Source: Bacteroidales bacterium UBA1195 (GTDB taxonomy: Bacteria > Bacteroidota > Bacteroidia > Bacteroidales > WCHB1-69). Taken from it: 38,947 nucleotides of DNA. Under the pieces are notes generated by a model. The model searched no databases and was not told where the DNA came from. It saw only the letters and a program-made list of their open reading frames with translations. Positions 1-7,102 of the stretch are shown one piece after another. Position 1 is the first letter of the stretch. Every line of letters begins with the position of its first letter. The position numbers and the translations under genes were made by a program. Location of the stretch: positions 1-38,947 of the forward strand of contig DBYD01000068.1 of the NCBI GenBank assembly GCA_002309855.1. The letters run 5' to 3'.

Positions 1-114
1 TTGTACTTTTGGATTGGAGGGGGATACAACATCCATAACAAACTCTGGAATTCTTGAGTTTACAACTTTTTCTGACAGATGCGTAGGCGCATCAATGTTA
101 ACTAATTTTATCAT
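1..114 (-). CDS. Partial CDS, N-terminus only, unknown function
   Basis: An open frame on the minus strand begins with ATG at 112-114 and runs without a stop to the window edge, giving 38 codons. The peptide begins MIKLVNIDAP and reaches the edge at SNPKVQ. I do not recognise the family. It lies 131 bp downstream of the stop of the nuclease-fold gene at 246-989, in the same AT-rich stretch. The reading frame could be spurious because only 38 codons are visible, but the composition looks like real protein (few rare residues, plausible beta/loop pattern). Confidence 0.5.
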   Translation of the reverse strand, partial: MIKLVNIDAPTHLSEKVVNSRIPEFVMDVVSPSNPKVQ

Positions 115-245
115 AATAAACAAGTTTTAATTATTGAAAAATATAGAATGCCTCAGTTAAGATTCGTTTTTTCCTTTTTTATTTTGTCATGTAATGTATG
201 TTTTGCTTTTTCCACAGACAAAAAAATATAACTTCTTGATTATTT

Positions 246-989
246 TTAAACTATCAACATGCAATAACTGAAATCACGACGGCTGCGCGGTGTGCTGTGC
301 GCTTCAACGTCCGTCCATTTGACAGTGTATTTTCCATCGAGCTTAAAGCCCGGGTACTTTGCTGCCATATCACTATCCTCCCTTTTCCATTTCATTTCAT
401 CACCGTCGACTTTACGCCCTTCGGTCATACGGAATGCATAATAGTTCACATTCTTGTCCACAGCGCCCTCTTTACGGGTGCAGTAAACAGGGTCATTGGT
501 AAGAAACAGCACTATGCCATTTTCAACATTATGGAAGGTTTCGTGTATCAGCTCAATGCGCCGCACATCCTTCCAGAAACCGTACATGCCCAGATTCTGG
601 GCACCTTGGTCACAAAGCCGATCAACGCCCTTCTCAGGTTGGCCGAAGACAAGCATGTCTATCGACTCCACACTGCGGGTCCTGTACTTGATTTCGATAG
701 GAACATATTTATTTTCATCATCATATGCAACCAAATCAACATACATATCCTGCGGAGTTCCGTAGCGGTTGTGCCAAGGATAGTCCCCTTTCAGACGGTC
801 CGTAGGAACACGGTATTCAGTCAACAGGCAATAATTATGTTCTATCCCCTCCTCATTAAGGAAATAAAGCAACTGCATCTTCATTTGCATCTCGTTTGAA
901 AACATTATGTTGAAACCCATTTCAACACCCATTCTCTCGAAATACGATTCGATATCCGCTGCAACTCTCTTAACTAACTTATGTGTCAT
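246..989 (-). CDS. PD-(D/E)XK nuclease-fold protein, orphan
   Basis: A protein of 247 residues with no signal peptide or membrane segment, so probably cytoplasmic. Residues 81-101 read as a restriction-endonuclease-like core: D85 ends a beta strand, then 13 residues follow before E99-I-K101 in a second strand (VPIEIKYRTR). A glutamate at about 58 could be the usual helix-1 acidic residue. The fold assignment rests on this motif only; no specific family is recognised. The remainder is rich in aromatic and charged residues. No methylase, helicase or ATPase is directly adjacent, although an AAA-type ATPase lies upstream on the same strand at 1823-2950. The gene is more AT-rich than most of the window, which suggests acquisition by transfer. 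The function could be DNA cleavage or a structural use of the fold. Confidence 0.72.
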   Translation of the reverse strand: MTHKLVKRVAADIESYFERMGVEMGFNIMFSNEMQMKMQLLYFLNEEGIEHNYCLLTEYRVPTDRLKGDYPWHNRYGTPQDMYVDLVAYDDENKYVPIEIKYRTRSVESIDMLVFGQPEKGVDRLCDQGAQNLGMYGFWKDVRRIELIHETFHNVENGIVLFLTNDPVYCTRKEGAVDKNVNYYAFRMTEGRKVDGDEMKWKREDSDMAAKYPGFKLDGKYTVKWTDVEAHSTPRSRRDFSYCMLIV

Positions 990-1074
990 AATTTTTTAGT
1001 TTTAGTTTTTGAAATTTTTTTATATTACAATAATATATAAACGAAACAACTCGAATCTTAAGTTCAAATATGTA

Positions 1075-1518
1075 TTAATTCCTTAACTTTTCCTCCCTCT
1101 CCCTCCGTACCGTCGGGATTTCATAGGTGAAACTCTCATACTGCCCCGGTGACCATTCCATAGGCTGGTAGAGCAGCATCTGCACATAACCGTTACGGCG
1201 GGTGATGAAACGGTACAGGCCGCCAACCCGGGCGGTGTCCGCACTGCCGTTGAATCGCACCCCCTTCAACTCCGCTACGGTTTGGCCGATGGAATCACGG
1301 AGGGTGATGTCACCCCAAACTATGTCCTGCATGGAGATTGTGCTGCGCGAAACCGTAAGGTCGGGGATGCCGGTGCAGCCGGCGCAATGGTACCGAAGCA
1401 TGCCTGCAGCGCCCTTTGACCACTGGGCGCTGCCAGTAAGCGGCAGCAGCAGTCCAAGTGTCAGCATGAACCATGTGCGCTTTCTCAGGTATCCTATTTT
1501 ACACCAATGCCCCTTCAT
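1075..1518 (-). CDS. Small secreted hypothetical protein
   Basis: A 147-residue protein. The frame stays open upstream to 1689, but ATG at 1516-1518 is chosen because it is followed directly by a signal peptide: a basic start (KIGYLRKRTW), a hydrophobic core (FMLTLGLLLPLTG) and a SAQ cleavage site. The mature part contains a CAGC motif (YHCAGCTGIP) and is predicted to be mostly beta strand. A -7 promoter element at 1664-1671 lies inside the longer frame, which also argues against the long start. It ends about 85 bp upstream of the nuclease-fold gene start and may be transcribed with it. The family is not recognised; a periplasmic or outer-membrane-associated role is inferred from the signal peptide alone. 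Confidence 0.6.
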   Translation of the reverse strand: MKGHWCKIGYLRKRTWFMLTLGLLLPLTGSAQWSKGAAGMLRYHCAGCTGIPDLTVSRSTISMQDIVWGDITLRDSIGQTVAELKGVRFNGSADTARVGGLYRFITRRNGYVQMLLYQPMEWSPGQYESFTYEIPTVRREREEKLRN

Positions 1519-1663
1519 CGCATTTTCTGTCGCCAAGGATTCCCAACCCGGCATTAACCATAAAAACCGAAAATAAAAAGCGCAGGAATCTGAACTCATC
1601 GCCTTTTCAATATGTCTGTCGCCCGCCCGCTGTCCCTTACGGGGCTCCGGACGTTTGACGCTG

Positions 1664-1671
1664 CAAAGGTA
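1664..1671 (-). promoter_or_regulatory. Candidate -7 element (TACCTTTG)
   Basis: On the minus strand this reads TACCTTTG, which fits the Bacteroidota TAnnTTTG consensus. It would start transcription about 140 nt before the ATG at 1518. No -33 TTTG at ideal spacing is seen; the nearest copy is 15 nt upstream. Confidence 0.4.
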
Positions 1672-1747
1672 GGCAAAAAAGGGATACAAACTCTCCCTGC
1701 TAAGGAAAAAATGAACCTATCAGCGGTTGCGAAGGAATAAAGAAGTG

Positions 1748-1799
1748 AAGATGTTAAAATGTGAAGATGTAAATGAAAGATTTTACACCTTAACATCTT
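1748..1799 (-). terminator. 15-bp stem hairpin after the ATPase gene
   Basis: The arms at 1748-1762 and 1785-1799 are inverted copies. In the minus-strand transcript all 15 positions pair, two of them as G-U; in the plus-strand transcript the same two become A-C mismatches, so the structure favours the ATPase transcript that ends at 1823. There is no clear U-tract, so it may protect a 3' end rather than terminate. The arms share TTCACATC/CATCTTAAC wording with the region at 14100-14137. Confidence 0.5.
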
Positions 1800-1822
1800 A
1801 ACAAAAAAATGCTCATCAAAGC

Positions 1823-2950
1823 TCACCGCATATATTCGCGGAGCAGCCACAAGCGGAAAACCGGATCGGCAATCAGAACCCTGCCACCTGATTTCTCAAT
1901 CAGCTCCCTCCTTACCAAAGCCTCCTGTATCCGGCTGATATTCGATTTCGATCCCAAATTATATTTTTTCATGACGCACACTGAGGTGAAATCACTGGTT
2001 TCTCCGGCTGCAAGCGCCTTAAGAAAATTCATCTGGTAGGAAGACAGTCCCTCCGTCTGCTGCATGAAAAGAACAGTGTTCTGATCTATCAGCTCATCAA
2101 TCGCAGCTTCAACATCGGCATCCTCTATCACGGCATCGCTGTTCAGCATCACATTCCATGCCAACTGCTGCACATATGAGGATTGGTTGTCCACCGCATC
2201 GCAAATTTTTGCTATCTGCCCGTCGGAAATAGTCTGCCCGTTCTTTTCAAATTTCTGGCGGATGAAGGGAATCCAGTCGGAAGTGGCGATTGGCTTAAGA
2301 AACCGTATGTCTCCAAACTGGTAGAAAGGCATCCGTTTGTCCTGAAACAGATTGGCCAGCATGTGTTTCTTGCTGCCAAACAGACAATAGGAGACATTCT
2401 GCTGCAACTGCCACACACCTCGAATCCGCTTCTGCACCTCAAGCGAATCGGGGAAAGAGCCGATTTGTTGGAATTCATCAATACATATAACAATATGCTT
2501 CCCTATCTTATGCGCCATTTTTTCAGGAAGCTGCAGGATTTCTTCAGGCGAATAGTCCTTCGATGTGATGCCCAACGACACAGACATTTTGCTGTTGGCA
2601 TCCACCCCGAATGAAATTTTCGGAGTCAGGCGTGTCAGAAATTCCTTAATGTTGCGCAACATCAGCTCCCCTTTGCCCGAAGTCTGCCCCAATGTCGCCG
2701 CCACCAGTTTGTTATAAAAGTCATACTCCGTACGGCAATCGTAAATATCAAGGCTTACGACAGCCACTTTACTGGTGTCAACCTGTGACACCACTTTCCT
2801 CACCAGCGAAGTCTTTCCCATCCGGCGCGGAGAGATTAGAATCACATTCTGGCCGTTTTCAAAATCAAGCTTCAATCTTCGTGTCTCTTCAACACGGTCA
2901 GTAAAGTTCTCACCTTCAACAGCTATGCCATATACAAACGCCTTTTTCAT
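1823..2950 (-). CDS. AAA-type ATPase with C-terminal winged helix
   Basis: A 375-residue P-loop ATPase of the archaeal-ATPase (PF01637-like) type. The Walker A is PRRMGKTS at 41-48, and Walker B is the hydrophobic strand ICIDEFQQIG near 151-160. A sensor-like strand with SYCLFGSKKHM follows. The C-terminal 90 residues look like a winged-helix domain ending in DPVFRLWLLREYMR, a typical end for this family. No signal peptide is present. Proteins of this kind are multi-copy in Bacteroidales and their cellular role is not established. The gene stands alone: 101 bp from mscS upstream, with a strong palindrome (3002-3038) overlapping the likely promoter, which points to autoregulation or to a self-recognising locus. 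It lacks the C-terminal nuclease-like domain of the two DUF4143 ATPases in this window. Confidence 0.85.
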   Translation of the reverse strand: MKKAFVYGIAVEGENFTDRVEETRRLKLDFENGQNVILISPRRMGKTSLVRKVVSQVDTSKVAVVSLDIYDCRTEYDFYNKLVAATLGQTSGKGELMLRNIKEFLTRLTPKISFGVDANSKMSVSLGITSKDYSPEEILQLPEKMAHKIGKHIVICIDEFQQIGSFPDSLEVQKRIRGVWQLQQNVSYCLFGSKKHMLANLFQDKRMPFYQFGDIRFLKPIATSDWIPFIRQKFEKNGQTISDGQIAKICDAVDNQSSYVQQLAWNVMLNSDAVIEDADVEAAIDELIDQNTVLFMQQTEGLSSYQMNFLKALAAGETSDFTSVCVMKKYNLGSKSNISRIQEALVRRELIEKSGGRVLIADPVFRLWLLREYMR

Positions 2951-2979
2951 TGTTTTTGCGAATATCTTTGTTCAGAATG

Positions 2980-2987
2980 CAAAAGTA
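2980..2987 (-). promoter_or_regulatory. Candidate -7 element (TACTTTTG) of the ATPase gene
   Basis: On the minus strand this reads TACTTTTG, 29 nt before the ATG at 2950. The -33 position falls inside the palindrome at 3002-3038, so a protein bound there would be expected to block initiation. Confidence 0.55.
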
Positions 2988-3001
2988 ACACTTTTTCCAA
3001 T

Positions 3002-3038
3002 AAGTTCACAACTTTGTGGACCACAAAATTGTGAACTT
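3002..3038. repeat. 37-bp near-perfect palindrome upstream of ATPase
   Basis: Two 18-nt arms flank a single central base, with only one unpaired position (C at 3012 against A at 3028). The inner part reads TTTGTGGaCCACAAA and the outer parts AAGTTCACAA and TTGTGAACTT. It sits between the mscS stop (3052) and the ATPase promoter. It could be an operator, the ATPase's own recognition site, or a terminator for mscS; the lack of a following U-tract makes the last less likely. Confidence 0.85.
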
Positions 3039-3051
3039 TTGTATCAGGCTG

Positions 3052-3996
3052 TTATTTCGTATGCACCCGTACCTGCGGGAACGGTATTTCAATGTGGTTG
3101 GCGTATAGGGCGTTGTAGATGTTTTCGCGGATGCGCATCCAGACAGTCCAATAGTCCTCTGTCTTTACCCAGAGCCATAAGGCAAAATCCACGGAGCTGT
3201 TGTTCAATTCTTTGACGGCGATTTTCGGTATCGGATCCTTCAGAATCATCGGATCATCGTTCACCACCTGTTCAAGCACCTGTTTGGCGAAGGCGAGGTC
3301 GGTGCCGTAGGCCACGCTCGCTTCGACATCCAGCCGTATCTGCGGTTCGCGGGTATGGTTTATGAGTGATGTGGTGGCAAGTTCTGAATTGGGTACAATA
3401 ATTGTGCGTCCGTTGAAAGGCTGCATGATGGTGTGGAAAATGCGGATGTCGCGCACAAAGCCCTTATAGGTTTTGCACTCGATGTAATCGCCTACACGGA
3501 AGGGCTTCAGCAGCAGGATGATCACACCTCCGGCAAAATTCTGTAGCGTGCCCTGCAGCGCCATGCCGATGGCCAATCCTGCCGCACCCACAATTGCAAT
3601 GAATGATGTGACCTTGATGCCCACAATGTCCATCACCATGATGATTACCAGTATTTTCAGCACAACGTCAAGGAAGGAGGTGAGGAAACTTTTCAGCGAC
3701 ATCTCCAGCTTCTGCTTCTCCATGAGCTTGGTCAGAGCCTTCTTCAGCATCTTGATCAGCTTGAAGCCGATCCATAGAACCAGGATGGCGGTGATCAGTT
3801 TTGGGACAAACTTGGCTGCCAGGTCGATGATGGATGTCATGGCATCCTTCATAATCGGGTTCTCTCCGGTGATGACCTCCTTGACATCACTCAGGTTCCG
3901 GATATTGGACAGGCTGTCGTGCAGAGTGGTCCTGATGCTGTCTGCAGAGGCAAGTTCCTTTGGCACTATAGGAGTGGTTTCGGCATTTTGTAACAT
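3052..3996 (-). CDS. mscS: Mechanosensitive ion channel, MscS family
   Basis: A 314-residue small-conductance mechanosensitive channel subunit of the inner membrane, expected to form heptamers that open on hypo-osmotic shock. Three membrane segments are visible, at about 58-82, 103-127 and 130-163. The third is the glycine/alanine-rich pore helix (GAAGLAIGMALQGTLQNFAGG). It is followed by the conserved KPFRVGDYIE start of the beta domain and the IIVPNSELATTSLINHTR motif. The N-terminal 55 residues are hydrophilic. The gene starts 22 bp after the NlpC/P60 gene on the same strand, so the two are probably co-transcribed, which fits a shared cell-wall/osmotic theme. Confidence 0.93.
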   Translation of the reverse strand: MLQNAETTPIVPKELASADSIRTTLHDSLSNIRNLSDVKEVITGENPIMKDAMTSIIDLAAKFVPKLITAILVLWIGFKLIKMLKKALTKLMEKQKLEMSLKSFLTSFLDVVLKILVIIMVMDIVGIKVTSFIAIVGAAGLAIGMALQGTLQNFAGGVIILLLKPFRVGDYIECKTYKGFVRDIRIFHTIMQPFNGRTIIVPNSELATTSLINHTREPQIRLDVEASVAYGTDLAFAKQVLEQVVNDDPMILKDPIPKIAVKELNNSSVDFALWLWVKTEDYWTVWMRIRENIYNALYANHIEIPFPQVRVHTK

Positions 3997-4018
3997 GGCG
4001 TTTCAGTTAGGGGAATGT

Positions 4019-4804
4019 TTAGGATAAGCGGGAGATTCTTTTGATACTGTGTAATTTGTGGGTATGTTGGTGTCCGTTTTTCCGGAAAATGCCGACTTGG
4101 TCGATCCCGTCGACACGTACCTGCCCGCTGCTGTGCAGGATTTGCCGGTTGCCAAGCATTATTCCCGTATGGACAATGCGCCCTTCCGCATCCTGGAAAA
4201 AGGCAAGGTCTCCGAAAATGGCCTGTGAAAGCAGTATGTCCCTGCCCAGAGGCTGCTGTTCGGCGGCATCTCTCGGGAGTGCTATGCCCTGTGTTTTGTA
4301 TGCTGCCTGAGTGAGCCCCGAACAGTCCACACCCCATGGTGTGCGTCCGCCCCACAGGTAGGGTGCACCCTCGTACTGTTGCAGTATGTCCTGCAAGGAC
4401 ATGGCAGGGAAGGGGCTTTGCAGAGAAAACAGCTGCTCCCCGATGCTAAATGGCCGTCCCTTGTCGTCCGGCAGGGTGGAGGCGGGCGGAATGGTGATCA
4501 GCATGTCCTTGTTGCTGCAATAAAGCCGTATGGAGGCGGTTGTTGCCCGGACCGGCCGTTCGCACCAGTACCAGTAATCGGATTCGGAAAGCGGTTCATG
4601 TTGGTTGGCGGCTATGAAGCCGTGGTAGTGGTCGAAATCTGTCTCCACCTCCAACCATTCCCCGGTTTCGGAAAGCACCCGGTAGCTTTCCCCGAACAGC
4701 AACTGGCTCACCATCTCCGAACGATGGGTTGGCGATTCCATTAACGGTATGACTGCCAATGTGCAGCATCCATACGACAGAGCATTTTCCATAATTGATT
4801 CCAC
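4019..4804 (-). CDS. NlpC/P60 cell-wall peptidase with SH3-like domains
   Basis: A 261-residue cysteine peptidase, probably a gamma-D-glutamyl-diamino acid endopeptidase that cuts peptidoglycan peptides. Residues about 10-75 and 80-125 look like bacterial SH3 modules (LLFGESYRVL, GEWLEVETDFDHYHGFI). The catalytic domain follows, with C161 in GVDCSGLTQAAY, H212 in RIVHTGIML and H224 in ILHSSGQV. These match the Cys-His-His triad of the family. There is no signal peptide, so it may act on turnover peptides in the cytoplasm, as recycling enzymes of this group do. A second ATG four codons in (4790-4792) is equally good as the start. It is the first gene of a likely two-gene unit with mscS. Confidence 0.9.
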   Translation of the reverse strand: MESIMENALSYGCCTLAVIPLMESPTHRSEMVSQLLFGESYRVLSETGEWLEVETDFDHYHGFIAANQHEPLSESDYWYWCERPVRATTASIRLYCSNKDMLITIPPASTLPDDKGRPFSIGEQLFSLQSPFPAMSLQDILQQYEGAPYLWGGRTPWGVDCSGLTQAAYKTQGIALPRDAAEQQPLGRDILLSQAIFGDLAFFQDAEGRIVHTGIMLGNRQILHSSGQVRVDGIDQVGIFRKNGHQHTHKLHSIKRISRLS

Positions 4805-4853
4805 AATTTGTTATAAAATGCAAATATCCGTAAAATCCTAATGGAAAAAGCGA

Positions 4854-4861
4854 TATTTTTG
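4854..4861 (+). promoter_or_regulatory. Candidate -7 element (TATTTTTG)
   Basis: TATTTTTG fits TAnnTTTG and lies 29 nt before the ATG of the M49-like lipoprotein gene at 4891. No clear -33 TTTG at 19-21 nt spacing is visible. Confidence 0.5.
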
Positions 4862-4890
4862 CAAAAAATTTCAACAAAAAATAATGCGCG

Positions 4891-6540
4891 ATGAAAAACA
4901 TGTTAACTTATTGTCTGCTGGTAACTTTTGCCTGTTTGGCCTGTGCCGGCTGTAAGAAAAAGGCTGCGGAGGCGCCGCAGCAGTCCGTATCACCCTGCAA
5001 GGCCATGGTGGAGGAGTACGCCTGGTTCGACCTGACCTCCGATCTGGTGGCCGGACTTTCGGAAAACGAAAAGCATCTGATACCCATTTTTGTACGGATT
5101 TCCGAAATTATGGACGACCTCTTCTGGAAACAGACTTTCGGTGACAAAACCCTTCTGGACACCATTTCGGATGTGTATGCCAAGGAGTTTGCAATGATCC
5201 AGTACGGTCCGTGGAACCGGCTGGACGCCAACAAACCCTTCGTGTCCGGATATGTGGAGAAACGCCCCGGATGCTGCTATTATCCGGCCGATATCACCGC
5301 CGAGGAATATGAGGCGTTTGAGAATACGGACAAGAGCAGCCTCTATACGGTGCTGCGCCGTGACGATGAGGGCAAACTGAAATCGGTCTGGTACCATGAG
5401 GAATATGCTGCTGAAATAGGGGAGGTCTGCCGCCTGCTTGATTCCGCCGCCCAACTTGCTGAGGATCCCGGTATGAAAAAATACCTGACTGAGCGGAAAA
5501 AGGCATTCGAAACCGACGACTATCTGGCCAGCGATTTGGCCTGGATGGATATGAAGAACGGCCGTCTCGATTTTGTGGTCGGGCCGATCGAGAACTATGA
5601 CGACAACCTGAACAACGCAAAGGCCTCCTACGAAGCCTTCATAGTGCTGAAGGATGTGGAGCGGAGCAAGGAACTGGCAAAGTTTGTCGGAATGCTGCCC
5701 GGCCTGCAGAAGGAGCTGCCCTGCGACCCGAAATACAAGACCTTCAAGCCGGGAACATCATCCGACATGAATGTGTATGATGCCGTATACTATGCCGGTG
5801 ACTGCAATGCGGGCAGCAAGACCATCGCCATCAACCTGCCTAATGATGACCGTGTCCAAGCGAAGAAGGGGACGCGCCGTCTGCAGCTCCGCAACGCGAT
5901 GCAGGCCAAATTTGAAAAAATCATGATGCCGATCGGCAAGCTGATTCTGGACGAGGATGCCCTGCAACATCTGAAATTCGACGCCTTCTTCTGGAATGTT
6001 ACCTTCCACGAGGTTGCGCACGGCCTGGGCATCAAGGAGACGGTCAATGGCAAGGGCAGTGTGGACGATGCCATGAAGACCCAGCGCTCCAATTGGGAGG
6101 AGGCAAAGGCTGACATTCTGGGCCTTTTCCTGGTATGCCGTCTGATTGAAAAAGGCGAAATCACCAATATAACCGAGGCGGATGCCATCACCACCTACAT
6201 TGCCGGACTTTTCCGCTCCGTGCGGTTCGGCGCAGGTGAGGCGCACGGCATCGCCAATGCGATGTGCTTTAATTATATGTATGCACAGGGTGCCTTCACC
6301 CGCGATGAAAACGGTGTATATCATATCGATTATGCCAAAGCCAAGGCCGCGATGGAGTCCTGGGCCAGTGTGATTCTGGCCACGCAGGGCGAGGGTGATT
6401 TCCGCTTCGCGGAGAAGTTCGCGAAGGAGAACGGTGTCATCAAGCCGGAGATGCAGCAGGACATCGACCGTATCAATAACAGCGGCGTACCGCGCGACAT
6501 CCGTTTCCGTGAGGGTCTGGAGGTGCTGGGACTGAAATAG
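4891..6540 (+). CDS. M49-like zinc metallopeptidase lipoprotein
   Basis: A 549-residue lipoprotein related to dipeptidyl-peptidase III (family M49). The N-terminus has a lipoprotein signal peptide, with the lipidated cysteine at C18 or C21. The zinc site is H373-E-V-A-H377, with the second glutamate in WEEAKAD (E403/E404). The EExxAD part is typical of M49, but the first motif has the plain HEXXH spacing rather than the HEXXGH hexapeptide of classical DPP III. Such HEXXH members are known in bacteria. It probably trims short peptides in the periplasm or at the outer-membrane face. It has its own promoter and ends at the palindromic terminator at 6557. Similar Bacteroidota proteins are sometimes mislabelled dihydrofolate reductase; nothing here supports that. 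Confidence 0.82.
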   Translation: MKNMLTYCLLVTFACLACAGCKKKAAEAPQQSVSPCKAMVEEYAWFDLTSDLVAGLSENEKHLIPIFVRISEIMDDLFWKQTFGDKTLLDTISDVYAKEFAMIQYGPWNRLDANKPFVSGYVEKRPGCCYYPADITAEEYEAFENTDKSSLYTVLRRDDEGKLKSVWYHEEYAAEIGEVCRLLDSAAQLAEDPGMKKYLTERKKAFETDDYLASDLAWMDMKNGRLDFVVGPIENYDDNLNNAKASYEAFIVLKDVERSKELAKFVGMLPGLQKELPCDPKYKTFKPGTSSDMNVYDAVYYAGDCNAGSKTIAINLPNDDRVQAKKGTRRLQLRNAMQAKFEKIMMPIGKLILDEDALQHLKFDAFFWNVTFHEVAHGLGIKETVNGKGSVDDAMKTQRSNWEEAKADILGLFLVCRLIEKGEITNITEADAITTYIAGLFRSVRFGAGEAHGIANAMCFNYMYAQGAFTRDENGVYHIDYAKAKAAMESWASVILATQGEGDFRFAEKFAKENGVIKPEMQQDIDRINNSGVPRDIRFREGLEVLGLK

Positions 6541-6556
6541 CCTTTAAACAGTACAT

Positions 6557-6588
6557 AAAAAAAGATGGCCTAGGCCATCTTTTTTTTT
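6557..6588. terminator. Bidirectional terminator, perfect 30-bp palindrome
   Basis: Positions 6557-6586 are a perfect palindrome: an A-run, then AGATGGCC with its complement, then a T-run. Because the A and T runs flank a GC-containing stem symmetrically, it can terminate both the plus-strand M49-like gene (stop 6540) and the minus-strand operon (last stop 6590). Confidence 0.92.
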
Positions 6589-6589
6589 A

Positions 6590-7099
6590 TTATCGGTATG
6601 CTGCCGCTTCGTTGCGCCCGATCTGGTAAATCTCCAAATCTTCGGGTGTTCCGTTGCGGATTGAGAAGCGCATTGCGGTTGTGAACTGCTGCCATCCGTG
6701 GTATCCTGCCGCACCGGGGTTGAGGTGCAGAAGGTTGTTCCTGCGGTCCGGCATCGCCTTCAGTATATGGGAGTGTCCGCTTACAAACAATCCGGGGCGG
6801 TGCGTTGCAATCAGCGTCTTTCCGCGCGGGGAGTAGTGGCCTGGGTAGCCGCCGATATGAATCATGCAGACTTTCAGCCCCTCAACAGTAAAAATCAGCT
6901 CTTCCGGGCATTCCATCCGGATTTCACGTCCGTCGATGTTGCCGCATACCGCCCGCAGCGGCTTGAACGCCCGCAATGCCTGAAGTGTCTCCAGATTCCC
7001 GATGTCGCCTGCATGCCATAACTCGTCACAGCCGGAAAAGAAATCCAGCAGCGGCGGAAGCAGGAAACCGTGGGTGTCCGAAAGCAGGCCGATGCGCAT
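6590..7099 (-). CDS. YfcE/MJ0936-type metallophosphoesterase
   Basis: A 169-residue phosphodiesterase of the calcineurin-like superfamily. All metal-binding motifs are present in order: D8-T-H10 in LLSDTHG, the HAGDIGN motif near 29-35, GNID in CGNIDGRE, MIHIGGYPGHY and SGHSH near 127-131. GNID instead of GNH is normal for the YfcE/MJ0936 group, which hydrolyses small phosphodiesters in the cytoplasm; the physiological substrate is unclear. It is the last gene of the merR-folE-pepD operon, starting 3 bp after the pepD stop and ending right at the terminator. Confidence 0.92.
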   Translation of the reverse strand: MRIGLLSDTHGFLLPPLLDFFSGCDELWHAGDIGNLETLQALRAFKPLRAVCGNIDGREIRMECPEELIFTVEGLKVCMIHIGGYPGHYSPRGKTLIATHRPGLFVSGHSHILKAMPDRRNNLLHLNPGAAGYHGWQQFTTAMRFSIRNGTPEDLEIYQIGRNEAAAYR

Positions 7100-7102
7100 G
7101 CG

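Noticed and set aside
157..1061. A 10-bp inverted repeat (TTAAGATTCG-type at 157-166 and 1052-1061) flanking the orphan nuclease-fold gene
   Set aside because: Ten bases in AT-rich DNA can match by chance, and no target duplication or longer homology extends it.
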